10,471 nt of DNA from Muribaculaceae bacterium (GTDB taxonomy: Bacteria > Bacteroidota > Bacteroidia > Bacteroidales > Muribaculaceae): positions 1-10,471 of the forward strand of contig JAFYCU010000146.1 of the NCBI GenBank assembly GCA_017545095.1, in the 5' to 3' direction. Each line of letters opens with the position of its first letter. The stretch's first letter is position 1. Positions 1-8,897 of this stretch are shown here, piece after piece. The notes below the pieces were generated by a model, which saw nothing but the letters and a program-made list of their open reading frames with translations, was not told where the DNA came from and made no database searches. Both the position numbers and the translations under genes were made by a program.

Positions 1-180
1 CCAGCATCGGTGCTGGCTACTCGCGATGCGGTTCGGACGCGGCGGGCCGCGTCCCTACGGAACCCGCCCTGTAGAGCCGCTGCATGCAGCGGCTTGTAAC
101 TTCGTTTGCGCCTGCCGTTTGCGTGGTGTGGGTTGGGTTCCGACTTGGCCATCAGCCGCACCAGGGTGCGGCTCTACATG
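1..180. repeat. Cluster of four REP-like GC-rich hairpins
   Basis: Four short palindromes with the same build sit in a row: a GTAG-type lead followed by a GC-rich stem and a small loop. They are 1-20 (stem CCAGCA/TGCTGG, GTAG lead on the minus strand), 30-61 (8-bp stem GGACGCGG/CCGCGTCC at 35-54, minus-strand lead CGTAG), 70-100 (perfect 20-bp palindrome AGCCGCTGCATGCAGCGGCT at 75-94, plus-strand lead TGTAG) and 150-180 (8-bp stem AGCCGCAC/GTGCGGCT at 154-173, minus-strand lead ATGTAG). Stem sequences differ while the architecture is kept. Units 3 and 4 share TGTAGAGCCGC in opposite orientation. This is how dispersed extragenic palindromes behave. That it is a genome-wide family is inference. 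Confidence 0.6.
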
Positions 181-424
181 ACTCGGTATTCAACGAACGT
201 TACCCTAACCGCAAAAAATGTGTCTTGTGTTTGGTGGTTTGAATTATTTGATATATTTCTTCTGCGGTGTGAATTGCTTTTTGCATTGAGCAAAATTCGG
301 CTGGAAATGCTTTCCGCATTGAGCAGATTTGCGTGATTTTATAAAATAGTGCTCAATGGAGAAAGCAAAAATGGTCGGTTTTTGCTTGATGAAAAATTTT
401 TAAGTAATATTTGACCCCTCAACG
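181..424. other. AT-rich intergenic tail downstream of recO, no gene
   Basis: I see no credible coding sequence here. The stretch is clearly AT-richer than its surroundings. It contains the 9-mer CATTGAGCA at 284-292 and 317-325 and, inverted, at 350-358. The three copies lie exactly 33 bp apart, and the last two can form a hairpin. A second hairpin (363-387) follows toward recO. Confidence 0.6.
363..387 (-). terminator. Candidate terminator hairpin after recO
   Basis: A perfect 9-bp inverted repeat, AAGCAAAAA/TTTTTGCTT with a 7-nt loop, lies 38 bp past the recO stop. The stem is AT-rich and no long U-run follows it on the minus strand, so intrinsic termination here is plausible but weak. 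Confidence 0.4.
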
Positions 425-1150
425 TCACACGAATAGCTGCTTGAGCACGTCGGGCGACCGCAGGGTGCCCAGGGTGCTGTTGTGCAGGCGGTAGTAGGTG
501 AGGATGGTGTCGAGCACCTGGTTGCGTTGCTCGCGGTTGAAGCGGAAGGCGTGCAGGTTGTCGAAGGTCATGCGTGAAATCAGTCGTATCACGGCGGCTT
601 CGTCGGGGCGCATGAGGTGTTGCGTGCCGGCAGGGTGGGGGATGAACACGCCGCCGTCCATGTCGAACCACGCCCCGCGCTCATAGGTCGACACATCGGG
701 CTGTATGCCCAGGTGCTCGCCCAGGCCGTAGAGGAAGCAGATGTGGAAATTGGCCACGCCTCGCTTCAGCTCCTCGAGGGTGGTGACGCTGTGGTGGATA
801 TAGGCAAACAAGGCATCGTTGCGCTCCTGCTCCTGGATGCAGTGCGAGAGCACCTCGCCCATAAACATGGCCACGGCGCTCTTGGCGGGATTGGCGTGGA
901 TGTCGGCCAGCAGTCGCAAGGAGCGCAGGTCGTGCATGGAGCACAGCTCGCGGCCGGGCGTGATGCGTGCCTCCATCTCGACGAGCGACAGCGGCATGAG
1001 CAAGGCATTGCGCTGGCGTGCGCCACGCGTGCTCCCCTGAGCCACGGCAAACGCCAGACGGCCATGCGCATCGGTGTAGATGTGCACAATGTTGTTCTTG
1101 TCGCTGTATTTCACGGTGCATAGCACCACACCGCGCAGTTTCTCGTACAT
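425..1150 (-). CDS. recO: DNA repair protein RecO
   Basis: A 241-residue RecO, the usual length for the family. RecO works with RecR and RecF to load RecA onto SSB-coated single-stranded DNA and to anneal strands in gap repair. The N-terminal OB-fold region is visible at about residues 1-80 (MYEKLRGVVLCTVKYSDKNN...), followed by the helical C-terminal domain ending in YYRLHNSTLGTLRSPDVLKQLF, typical of Bacteroidales RecO. I see no four-cysteine zinc cluster. The frame is open upstream to 1249, but the start at 1148-1150 fits the family N-terminus and lies just after a promoter -7 box; the upstream part looks noncoding. The gene diverges from the tRNA-Glu/rpsT unit. The identification rests on overall resemblance rather than a single catalytic motif. 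Confidence 0.9.
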   Translation of the reverse strand: MYEKLRGVVLCTVKYSDKNNIVHIYTDAHGRLAFAVAQGSTRGARQRNALLMPLSLVEMEARITPGRELCSMHDLRSLRLLADIHANPAKSAVAMFMGEVLSHCIQEQERNDALFAYIHHSVTTLEELKRGVANFHICFLYGLGEHLGIQPDVSTYERGAWFDMDGGVFIPHPAGTQHLMRPDEAAVIRLISRMTFDNLHAFRFNREQRNQVLDTILTYYRLHNSTLGTLRSPDVLKQLFV

Positions 1151-1177
1151 CGTTTGCCTGATTCTGGTTTCGCGCCG

Positions 1178-1185
1178 CAAAATTA
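1178..1185 (-). promoter_or_regulatory. recO promoter -7 box
   Basis: TAATTTTG on the minus strand matches the Bacteroidetes -7 consensus TAnnTTTG and would start RNA about 20 nt before the recO AUG. I see no good TTTG at the expected -33 distance, so only the -7 element is supported. Confidence 0.5.
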
Positions 1186-1257
1186 CGAAACAAAGCGCAA
1201 TTGGGGTGGCAGTTTTCGCTAAAAAAACGGAAAATGGCGTTTTTAACACCTATAAAT

Positions 1258-1288
1258 TTTGCCATGTGAAAAATACTGCCTACCTTTG
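1258..1288 (+). promoter_or_regulatory. Promoter of the tRNA-Glu/rpsT unit
   Basis: TTTG at 1258-1261, a 19-bp spacer and TACCTTTG at 1281-1288 match the Bacteroidetes housekeeping promoter (TTTG-N19/20/21-TAnnTTTG). Transcription would start near 1295, leaving a 5' leader of about 25 nt before the tRNA. Confidence 0.8.
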
Positions 1289-1319
1289 CACTCGCATTTT
1301 TTGCGAACACCCTTTTTCA

Positions 1320-1391
1320 GGCCCATTCGTCTATCGGCTAGGACGCAAGATTTTCATTCTTGAAAGAGCAGTTCGATTCTGCTATGGGCTA
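1320..1391 (+). tRNA. tRNA-Glu (anticodon UUC), copy 1
   Basis: A full cloverleaf can be folded by eye: acceptor GGCCCAT/ATGGGCT (including a G-U first pair), a D-arm, anticodon stem CAAGA/TCTTG with loop TTTTCAT giving anticodon UUC, and T-stem AGCAG/CTGCT around TTCGATT. The 3' CCA is not encoded and must be added afterwards. It lies 48 bp before rpsT on the same strand, so the two are probably made as one transcript and separated by tRNA processing. Confidence 0.95.
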
Positions 1392-1420
1392 CGAAATTAA
1401 CAAGAAGTTTAAATACAAAA

Positions 1421-1426
1421 AAGGAG
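1421..1426 (+). promoter_or_regulatory. Purine-rich SD-like sequence before rpsT
   Basis: AAGGAG lies 13 nt upstream of the rpsT AUG. Most genes in this window, like most Bacteroidetes genes, have no such motif. The spacing is longer than the usual 5-9 nt, so its role in initiation is uncertain. Confidence 0.4.
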
Positions 1427-1439
1427 TTTAATTGTAATT

Positions 1440-1697
1440 ATGGCAAACCATAAGTCAGCACTCAAGAGAATCCGTCAGTCGCAGGCCCGCAATCTGCGCA
1501 ACCGTTATTATGCCAAGACCATGCGCAACGCTGTTCGCAACCTGCGCAAGATGACCGACAAGACCGAAGCCGCCGAGGCTTACAAGAAGGTGTCGTCGAT
1601 GCTCGACAAGCTGGGCCGCAAGAACATCATCAGCAAGAACAAGGCTTCGAACCTGAAGTCGAAGTTGGCTCACTACGTCAACAAGCTGGAGGCTTGA
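1440..1697 (+). CDS. rpsT: 30S ribosomal protein S20
   Basis: An 85-residue, very basic protein starting [20 protein letters not shown], the conserved S20 N-terminus. The rest is helical with many Lys/Arg, ending [12 protein letters not shown]20 binds 16S rRNA early in assembly of the small subunit and forms a three-helix bundle; the length is normal for the family. The gene sits between two identical tRNA-Glu genes on the same strand and shares the promoter at 1258-1288 with the first one. Processing of the upstream tRNA would set the 5' end of the S20 message, leaving a leader of about 48 nt. Confidence 0.97.
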   Translation: MANHKSALKRIRQSQARNLRNRYYAKTMRNAVRNLRKMTDKTEAAEAYKKVSSMLDKLGRKNIISKNKASNLKSKLAHYVNKLEA

Positions 1698-1719
1698 TTC
1701 TGTCCCCCACACCTGCTAT

Positions 1720-1739
1720 GGCATGCTTGACAAGCTGCC
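1720..1739 (+). terminator. Weak hairpin after rpsT
   Basis: GGCA-t-GCTT, loop GAC, AAGC-TGCC forms an 8-bp stem with one bulge 22 nt after the rpsT stop. Only a short T-run follows (ATGAATTTTG). It may be a leaky terminator or just a 3'-end stabilising hairpin, since no promoter is visible for the second tRNA downstream. Confidence 0.3.
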
Positions 1740-1821
1740 AATGAATTTTGAGAGAGATAATAAGTGTTTTCATAGCGATTAGTAGCCATTCTTGCCTGTG
1801 AAGGTTTTACGGATGGCGAAA

Positions 1822-1893
1822 GGCCCATTCGTCTATCGGCTAGGACGCAAGATTTTCATTCTTGAAAGAGCAGTTCGATTCTGCTATGGGCTA
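1822..1893 (+). tRNA. tRNA-Glu (anticodon UUC), copy 2
   Basis: Identical over all 72 bases to the copy at 1320-1391, with one further matching base on each side and unrelated flanks beyond. I find no convincing TTTG/TAnnTTTG promoter in the 124-bp spacer after rpsT, so it is probably read from the upstream promoter as the third gene of the unit. A strong hairpin terminator starts 2 bases after it. Confidence 0.95.
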
Positions 1894-1894
1894 C

Positions 1895-1932
1895 AACAAG
1901 CCGCTCCTCCCTTACGGAAAGAGCGGCTTGTT
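1895..1932. terminator. Bidirectional terminator between tRNA-Glu and gyrB
   Basis: A perfect 12-bp inverted repeat, AACAAGCCGCTC/GAGCGGCTTGTT, with a 14-nt loop starts right after the tRNA and is followed on the plus strand by TGTCTAAT. It lies between convergent units (tRNA-Glu forward, gyrB reverse) and probably serves both. The U-tract is better in the forward direction. Confidence 0.75.
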
Positions 1933-2014
1933 TGTCTAATAGGTTCTGTGGTTTCCTGTTGCGATAGTAGCGGCGCGATGCTAAGTCTCGATGATGAAAC
2001 GCACGCTAAGATGC

Positions 2015-3997
<1,983 letters not shown>

Positions 3998-4053
3998 TTA
4001 GCTTAGTCTAATGTAATGCCTTGTGAAACAATGCGATAAAGGTGTTTTCGAAT

Positions 4054-4069
4054 GCGGGTGCATCCCCGC
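4054..4069 (-). other. Small GC hairpin in the gyrB leader
   Basis: GCGGG/CCCGC with a 6-nt loop stands out in an AT-rich leader about 65 nt before the gyrB AUG. It may stabilise the message or tune expression. No known riboswitch or protein site is recognised. Confidence 0.3.
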
Positions 4070-4083
4070 GCCACAAAAACGTA

Positions 4084-4091
4084 CAAAATTA
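4084..4091 (-). promoter_or_regulatory. gyrB promoter -7 box
   Basis: TAATTTTG on the minus strand matches TAnnTTTG. The nearest upstream TTTG is 26 bp away instead of 19-21, so the -33 part is poor. This would give a leader of about 90 nt. Confidence 0.5.
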
Positions 4092-4338
4092 CAAAAAAAC
4101 TTTGAGCCGCAGCCCTGCAAAGTCCTTAAAAAACAATAAAAAATGATGATGCCGCCGCAGTGTGGGGTGAATTGTTTCGTGCATTCGAAATGTTTTTGGC
4201 TCTGTGACGAATCGTGTGGGTAGTGTGGTCAAGACAAAAAGAACATCATGAGCATAAGAATGAACAAAACAAAGATGGTCAACGCCATTTCTCTCGCTAT
4301 GATTAATGCAATTATCTAGCAGTCGGCTATGGTCTGTC
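4092..4338. other. Intergenic DNA upstream of gyrB, no recognised gene
   Basis: AT-rich spacer between the gyrB promoter and the foldback element. The only coding hint is a 23-codon frame at 4248-4319 (+), reading MSIRMNKTKMVNAISLAMIN then AII, with a hydrophobic C-terminal half and no clear promoter. I do not claim it as a gene. Confidence 0.5.
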
Positions 4339-4652
4339 GAAGGTGTATCAAAAGTGTGGAACAATGGATTCATACCACTGACAGCGGTAGGCATGATTTG
4401 CCCGGAGGGCAATATCTGGATAACCTCGGAACACCGCGAGCGGTGGCCCGGGGTTATGCGGTCAACTGGCAGAAATGCCTCTGTAAGAGGCTACTTTGGC
4501 TACAGCCATTGGCTCTTGTGTGGCCTCCTCCAGAGGCGTTGCGGTTGCTTTCCCCAACCCCTGGGCCAACGCTCGATCGGTGACCCAGGATTACTCAGAT
4601 ATTGCCCTGCTGGGCAAGCACTGTCATTATTTCACACTTTTGATACACCTTC
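4339..4652. mobile_element. Foldback (MITE-like) element with 20-bp perfect terminal inverted repeats
   Basis: GAAGGTGTATCAAAAGTGTG at 4339-4358 recurs perfectly inverted at 4633-4652, and similarity continues about 8 bases inward with two mismatches. The inner parts also match in inverted orientation: GGGCAATATCTG (4407-4418) with CAGATATTGCCC (4596-4607); GAGCG-TGGCCC-GGGTT (4438-4455) with its counterpart at 4556-4574; and GCCTC hairpins at 4477-4491 and 4523-4537. The left arm has about 24 extra bases. The whole is a diverged palindrome of roughly 150-bp arms around a centre near 4492-4522. Each arm carries its own small hairpins, e.g. TTGCCC-GGA-GGGCAA at 4398-4412 and TTGCCC-TGCT-GGGCAA at 4602-4617. 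No transposase is encoded and no target duplication is obvious. A non-autonomous foldback transposon fits best; a structured RNA gene is the alternative. Confidence 0.65.
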
Positions 4653-4700
4653 TTACTGGGGACAGCTGCTCGATAGTTACCTTTGTTTTTTAAGCGAAAA

Positions 4701-4732
4701 GTTGTTAATACAAAAATGATTTTGTAACTTTG
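4701..4732 (+). promoter_or_regulatory. Promoter of the LRR-dockerin gene
   Basis: GTTG at 4701-4704, a 20-bp spacer and TAACTTTG at 4725-4732 fit the Bacteroidetes promoter with one -33 mismatch. Transcription would begin about 30 nt before the AUG. It starts 48 bp after the end of the foldback element, so that insertion would replace any upstream regulatory DNA. Confidence 0.7.
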
Positions 4733-4768
4733 CCGCCAACAATAGTAACCCATTAAAAACCTACCGAT

Positions 4769-7516
4769 ATGAAAAAGTCAATACTACTAAGCCTTGTGCT
4801 GCTTGCCGCGTTGGTGGCACGGGCCGGGGTCAGCATCACCACATCGACGTTCCCCGACAGCAAGTTCCGCAGCTGGGTGAGCACCAACTGCGACACCAAC
4901 AGCGACGGTTACCTGAGCGACAGCGAGCTGGCCGCCGTCACCAGCATCAATGTGGCGGGCAAGGGCATCGGCGACCTCACGGGCATCAGCTACTTCACGG
5001 CGCTGACCTATCTGAACTGCACCGGCAACAACCTGTATTCCATCAACGTGACCCGCCTCACCGCGCTGCAAAACCTCTATTGCGGGCAGAACCACATCAG
5101 CGAGCTGGATGTGAGTCGCAACACCGCGCTCGAGGGGCTTTATTGCCACGAGAACCAGCTCACCGACCTCGACCTGCACAACAACACGGCACTGACGTTC
5201 CTGTCGTGCTCGGGCAACAAAATCAACGGCTGGTATACGCGCTACTTCATCGAGAACCTGCCCACCAAGTCGATGTCGTGCACGATTTATTTCAAGAGCA
5301 ACAGCAACGAGGAGAACTACCTGGTGCGCTGGATGGTGAGAGAAGCCCGGGCCAAGAAGTGGAACCCCATGCGCTACAACGGCGGCTGGGTGGCCTACGA
5401 CGGCGAGGACGTGCCCGTGACATCAAGCTATTTCCGCGACGCCAACTTCCGCAACTGGGTGAGCACCAACGCCGACACCGACCACAACGGCTACCTGAGC
5501 GACAGCGAGCTGGCCGCTTGCACAGCCATCAACGTGAGCGAGAAGAATATATCCAACCTCACGGGCATCGAGCATTTCTCGGCACTGAAGGAGTTGAATT
5601 GCTTTTTAAATTTGCTCACGGGAATCTATTTAGAGAAGAACACCGAACTGACAAAACTCTTCTGCGATGGGAATCAAATCAACCCCACTATCGACCTGAC
5701 CAAGTGCACAAAACTGGTGGAGTTGTCTTGCGGGCAAAACGACATCACTTATTTGGCGCTCGAGAAACTCAAGAACTTGACGGCCTTGTACTGCGACCAC
5801 AACAAGCTTCAGACGCTCTCGGTTGAGGCCAACACGAAGCTCGAAACCCTGAGTGCCTATGGCAACCAGCTCACCAACGTGTACCTGCCCCCGGCCAGCA
5901 GTTCGAAGCTCTGGGACATCAGCTTGTTTTACAACAAGCTCACCGGTTCGGCCTGGGACAACATTATCGTGTGCCTGCCGCAGCAAAGCGAGATCAATAG
6001 AAACTTCTTTGTCAAGCACAGCTACAACACCAGTCTTGAGGCCAACGAGATGACGCGTGCCCAAGTGCGTGCCGCCCGCGCCAAGAACTGGTATCCGCAG
6101 CACTACACCGATGCCAGCTGGACCCATGCCGACTATGAGGGCTACGGCGATGCCCAAGACGATGCCATCGAGTTTGAGAGCGCAACCACCAAGAGCCTGG
6201 TCGTGGGCTTGTTCGACACCGACCACGACGGTGAGCTGAGCTACCGCGAGGCTGCCAATGCCGTGGTGGCCGACAACTGCTTCCAGAACACGCGTATCGA
6301 CAAGTTCAACGAGTTCCGGTACTTCACCAGCATGACCAAGGTGCCCTACATGTGCTTCTACGGCTGCTTCTACCTCACCGAAATCACGCTGCCCAGCACG
6401 GTGCGAACCATCGACTCCAATGCGTTCCATTCGTGCACGCGCCTGAGCAAGGTGTCGGGAGCCTACCGCGTGGATGAAATAGGTGATGGTGCTTTCTGCT
6501 CCTGTCGCAGCCTGACCACCTTCCCCTTCGAGAACGTGAGAACCATCCATGTGCAGGCGTTCGAGAGCTCGGGCATCACCGATGTGGTGCTGCCCACCTC
6601 GGTGGTGAACGTGGGTTATATGGCATTCCCCGGCAATGTGACCCTGCAAGGCTCGCTCAACGCCTATGTGACCTACGACTTCTATGCCGGCAGTGTGGCC
6701 TATCCCGAGACGGTGAACGGCATCCGCCTGCCCATCAGCGCGGGCAAGCTCTATGTGAGCCACGACCTGTTCCACCGCGCCTATGTGGCCACCGACAATG
6801 GTCGCGAGCGCCTCACCCCGTTCATCTCGGGCTACGACCGCGGCGAGTGCGATGCGCTCGACTTCTCGTGCGAGGTGGCCGTGCAGCTGCCAAGCTACTG
6901 CAAGGCCTACGTGGTCACGTCGCTCGACGTCCCCAACAGCCAGTTCATCGGCACCCAGGTGAGCGGCAATGTGGTGCCCGCCGCCACGCCCGTGGTCCTC
7001 AAGCTCGACGAGTCGAGAGAGTATTACGGACAGGTGAAACTGGAGCGCACCGCACAGAGTGCCACCACACCCACGCCCAACCTGCTCACGGCCGTGCTCA
7101 GCGACACGGGCATTGACAACACCTGGGGCTGGGACGATAATAGCGGTGAGCCTGAGGGGGTGAATCTGGTGTTTGAAGTGTGGCGCAACGAATACGGATG
7201 CCAATATGAGTGGTGCACCATCCCCCACCCAACAACTAAGGATGCCGGCTCGACCTATATGCACCTGCCAGTGAGTGCCTTTGGCGTGGATTCATATTGG
7301 TATGTGGGTGGCTACAAGATGGTGTTCAACGAGAGTGCCGCCGTGCCCGGCGACCTGAGCGGTGACGGCTTCGTGGACGTGGACGACATGAACATCATCA
7401 TCAACATGCTGCTCGGAAAGGTGGAAATAACCTCCGATGCCGACCTCTCCGGCGATGGCAAGGTGGATGTGGACGACCTGAACCAGATCATCAACCGCAT
7501 TCTGCTCGGTAGCTGA
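4769..7516 (+). CDS. Secreted leucine-rich-repeat protein with EF-hand-like loops and C-terminal dockerin
   Basis: A 915-residue protein with a classic Sec signal peptide (MKKSILLSLVLLAALVARAG). Residues about 23-215 and 218-460 form two copies of one module. Each begins with an EF-hand-like loop (DTNSDGYLSDSE at 42-53; DTDHNGYLSDSE at 236-247), runs through LxxLxCxxNxL repeats (ALQNLYCGQNHISELDV and similar), and closes with an ARAKxWxPxxY...W stretch. A third calcium loop (DTDHDGELSYRE, 483-494) leads into BspA-type LRRs (EITLPSTVRTIDSNAFHSC, about 538-620). A beta-rich region follows, and then a type I dockerin with two loops (DLSGDGFVDVDD 862-873; DLSGDGKVDVDD 892-903). No C-terminal sorting domain is seen. 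The protein is probably exported and may bind a cohesin partner or host/glycan ligands; both are inference. No catalytic domain is seen, and the gene stands alone with its own promoter. Confidence 0.9.
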   Translation: MKKSILLSLVLLAALVARAGVSITTSTFPDSKFRSWVSTNCDTNSDGYLSDSELAAVTSINVAGKGIGDLTGISYFTALTYLNCTGNNLYSINVTRLTALQNLYCGQNHISELDVSRNTALEGLYCHENQLTDLDLHNNTALTFLSCSGNKINGWYTRYFIENLPTKSMSCTIYFKSNSNEENYLVRWMVREARAKKWNPMRYNGGWVAYDGEDVPVTSSYFRDANFRNWVSTNADTDHNGYLSDSELAACTAINVSEKNISNLTGIEHFSALKELNCFLNLLTGIYLEKNTELTKLFCDGNQINPTIDLTKCTKLVELSCGQNDITYLALEKLKNLTALYCDHNKLQTLSVEANTKLETLSAYGNQLTNVYLPPASSSKLWDISLFYNKLTGSAWDNIIVCLPQQSEINRNFFVKHSYNTSLEANEMTRAQVRAARAKNWYPQHYTDASWTHADYEGYGDAQDDAIEFESATTKSLVVGLFDTDHDGELSYREAANAVVADNCFQNTRIDKFNEFRYFTSMTKVPYMCFYGCFYLTEITLPSTVRTIDSNAFHSCTRLSKVSGAYRVDEIGDGAFCSCRSLTTFPFENVRTIHVQAFESSGITDVVLPTSVVNVGYMAFPGNVTLQGSLNAYVTYDFYAGSVAYPETVNGIRLPISAGKLYVSHDLFHRAYVATDNGRERLTPFISGYDRGECDALDFSCEVAVQLPSYCKAYVVTSLDVPNSQFIGTQVSGNVVPAATPVVLKLDESREYYGQVKLERTAQSATTPTPNLLTAVLSDTGIDNTWGWDDNSGEPEGVNLVFEVWRNEYGCQYEWCTIPHPTTKDAGSTYMHLPVSAFGVDSYWYVGGYKMVFNESAAVPGDLSGDGFVDVDDMNIIINMLLGKVEITSDADLSGDGKVDVDDLNQIINRILLGS

Positions 7517-7547
7517 ACAACTGTGAACTATGTGAGCCACGAACTAA

Positions 7548-7591
7548 AGCACAAGCACACGGTGAACGCGTGAACACCGTGTGCTTGCGCT
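7548..7591. terminator. Strong bidirectional terminator between the LRR gene and metK
   Basis: A perfect 13-bp stem, CAAGCACACGGTG/CACCGTGTGCTTG (7552-7564 with 7575-7587), has a 10-nt loop. It extends by three more pairs past one mismatch (AGC/GCT). It sits between convergent genes, 10 bp past the metK stop. Short T-rich stretches follow on both strands. Confidence 0.85.
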
Positions 7592-7601
7592 GTTTACTTA
7601 T

Positions 7602-8897
7602 CTACAGGTCAAAAGCCTGGCGCAGCTTGTTGATGCAGTCGAGCTTCTCCCAGGAGAACAGCTCCACGGTGATGTCCTTGTCGCCCTCGTAGGGTGAGTG
7701 GAAGTGCTTGGTGACGGTGCGTGGGTCGCGCCCCATGTGGCCATAGGAGGCCGTTTCCTCGTAGATGGGGTTGCGCAGCCCCAGGTCGCGTTCGATGGCG
7801 GCCGGGCGCAGGTCGAAACAGGCTTGCAGCCGCTCGGCAATCTCGGCATCGCTCATGGTCACGCGGGCCGTGCCAAAGGTGTTCACATAGAAGCTCACCG
7901 GGGCCGCCACGCCTATGGCGTAGGACACCTGCACCAGCATCTCGTCGGCAATGCCGGCCGCCACGGCATTCTTGGCGATGTGTCGTGCGGCATAGGCCGC
8001 GCTGCGGTCGACCTTGCTGGGGTCTTTGCCGCTGAAGGCCCCGCCGCCGTGGGCCCCGCGGCCGCCGTAGGTGTCGACAATGATTTTGCGTCCCGTCAAG
8101 CCCGTGTCGCCGTGCGGGCCGCCAATCACGAACTTGCCCGTGGGATTCACGTGCAGAATGAGCTTGTCGTCGAACAGGGCCTGCACTTGTTCGGGTAGCT
8201 GGGCCACCACACGGGGCAGCAGGATGTGCTCCACGTCGGCGCGGATGCGGGCCAGCATCGCCTCGTCGGCGACACGCTGGGCCTCGGCGGAGGAATCGAC
8301 GGGCGGGATGAAATCTTCGTGCTGGGTGCTCACCACAATGGTGTGCACGCGCACCGGGCGGCGTGTGGCATTGTCGTATTCCACCGTCACCTGGCTCTTG
8401 GCGTCGGGGCGCAGATACGACATCACGCCGGGCTGGCGACGGATGGCGGCCAGCTCCCACAAGATGCGGTGCGCCAGGTCGAGGGTGAGCGGCATGAGGT
8501 TGGGGGTCTCGTTGCAGGCAAAGCCGAACATCATGCCCTGGTCGCCTGCACCTTGCTGCTCGGGGTCGGCGTGCACCACGCCACGGTGGATGTCGGGCGA
8601 CTGCTCGTGTAACGCGTTGAGGATGCCGCACGACGAGCCGTCGAACATGAGTGCGCTGCGGTTGTAGCCGATGCGGTTAATCACATTGCGTGTGGTGGTC
8701 ATCAGGTCCACATAGGCACGGCTGTTCACCTCGCCGGCAATCACCACCTGGCCGGTGGTCACCATGGTTTCGCAGGCCACCTTCGACTGCGGGTCGTAGG
8801 CCAGAAACTGGTCCAAGATGGCATCGCTGATCTGGTCGGCAACCTTGTCGGGATGCCCTTCCGATACCGATTCGGATGTGAAAAGATAAGTCTTCAT
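7602..8897 (-). CDS. metK: S-adenosylmethionine synthetase
   Basis: A 431-residue MetK, which makes SAM from methionine and ATP with loss of phosphate and diphosphate; it is a cytosolic tetramer using Mg2+ and K+. The N-terminal GHPDK (14-18), the signature GAGDQG (116-121) and the phosphate-loop signature [19 protein letters not shown] (about 285-303) are all intact. The frame is open 13 codons further upstream, but [18 protein letters not shown] is the family N-terminus, so the start is 8895-8897. The length agrees with Bacteroidetes MetK proteins. There is no Shine-Dalgarno. The AUG lies at the edge of a 9-bp hairpin that belongs to the riboswitch in the leader. The gene is transcribed alone and diverges from the MATE gene. 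Confidence 0.97.
   Translation of the reverse strand: MKTYLFTSESVSEGHPDKVADQISDAILDQFLAYDPQSKVACETMVTTGQVVIAGEVNSRAYVDLMTTTRNVINRIGYNRSALMFDGSSCGILNALHEQSPDIHRGVVHADPEQQGAGDQGMMFGFACNETPNLMPLTLDLAHRILWELAAIRRQPGVMSYLRPDAKSQVTVEYDNATRRPVRVHTIVVSTQHEDFIPPVDSSAEAQRVADEAMLARIRADVEHILLPRVVAQLPEQVQALFDDKLILHVNPTGKFVIGGPHGDTGLTGRKIIVDTYGGRGAHGGGAFSGKDPSKVDRSAAYAARHIAKNAVAAGIADEMLVQVSYAIGVAAPVSFYVNTFGTARVTMSDAEIAERLQACFDLRPAAIERDLGLRNPIYEETASYGHMGRDPRTVTKHFHSPYEGDKDITVELFSWEKLDCINKLRQAFDL

Noticed and set aside
1..180. CRISPR-like array suggested by repeated palindromes
   Set aside because: The units differ in sequence, orientation and spacing and there are no uniform spacers or cas genes; REP-like elements explain them better.
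106..336. 76-codon forward frame downstream of recO
   Set aside because: It runs through two REP-like hairpins and AT-rich spacer, shows no domain-like sequence, and has no promoter or plausible start context.
1151..1249. 33-codon N-terminal extension of recO
   Set aside because: It would run through the -7 box at 1178-1185 and is not part of the RecO family; the start at 1150 matches the usual N-terminus.
4306..4719. 137-codon forward frame spanning the foldback element
   Set aside because: It reads through both inverted repeats, so its content is set by the palindrome; similar FHTFDTPS peptides appear on both strands purely because of the symmetry.
5630..7264. 544-codon reverse frame opposite the LRR gene
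   Set aside because: A shadow of GC-biased third positions in a clearly coding gene; the translation is His/Val/Gly-rich with no recognisable domain.
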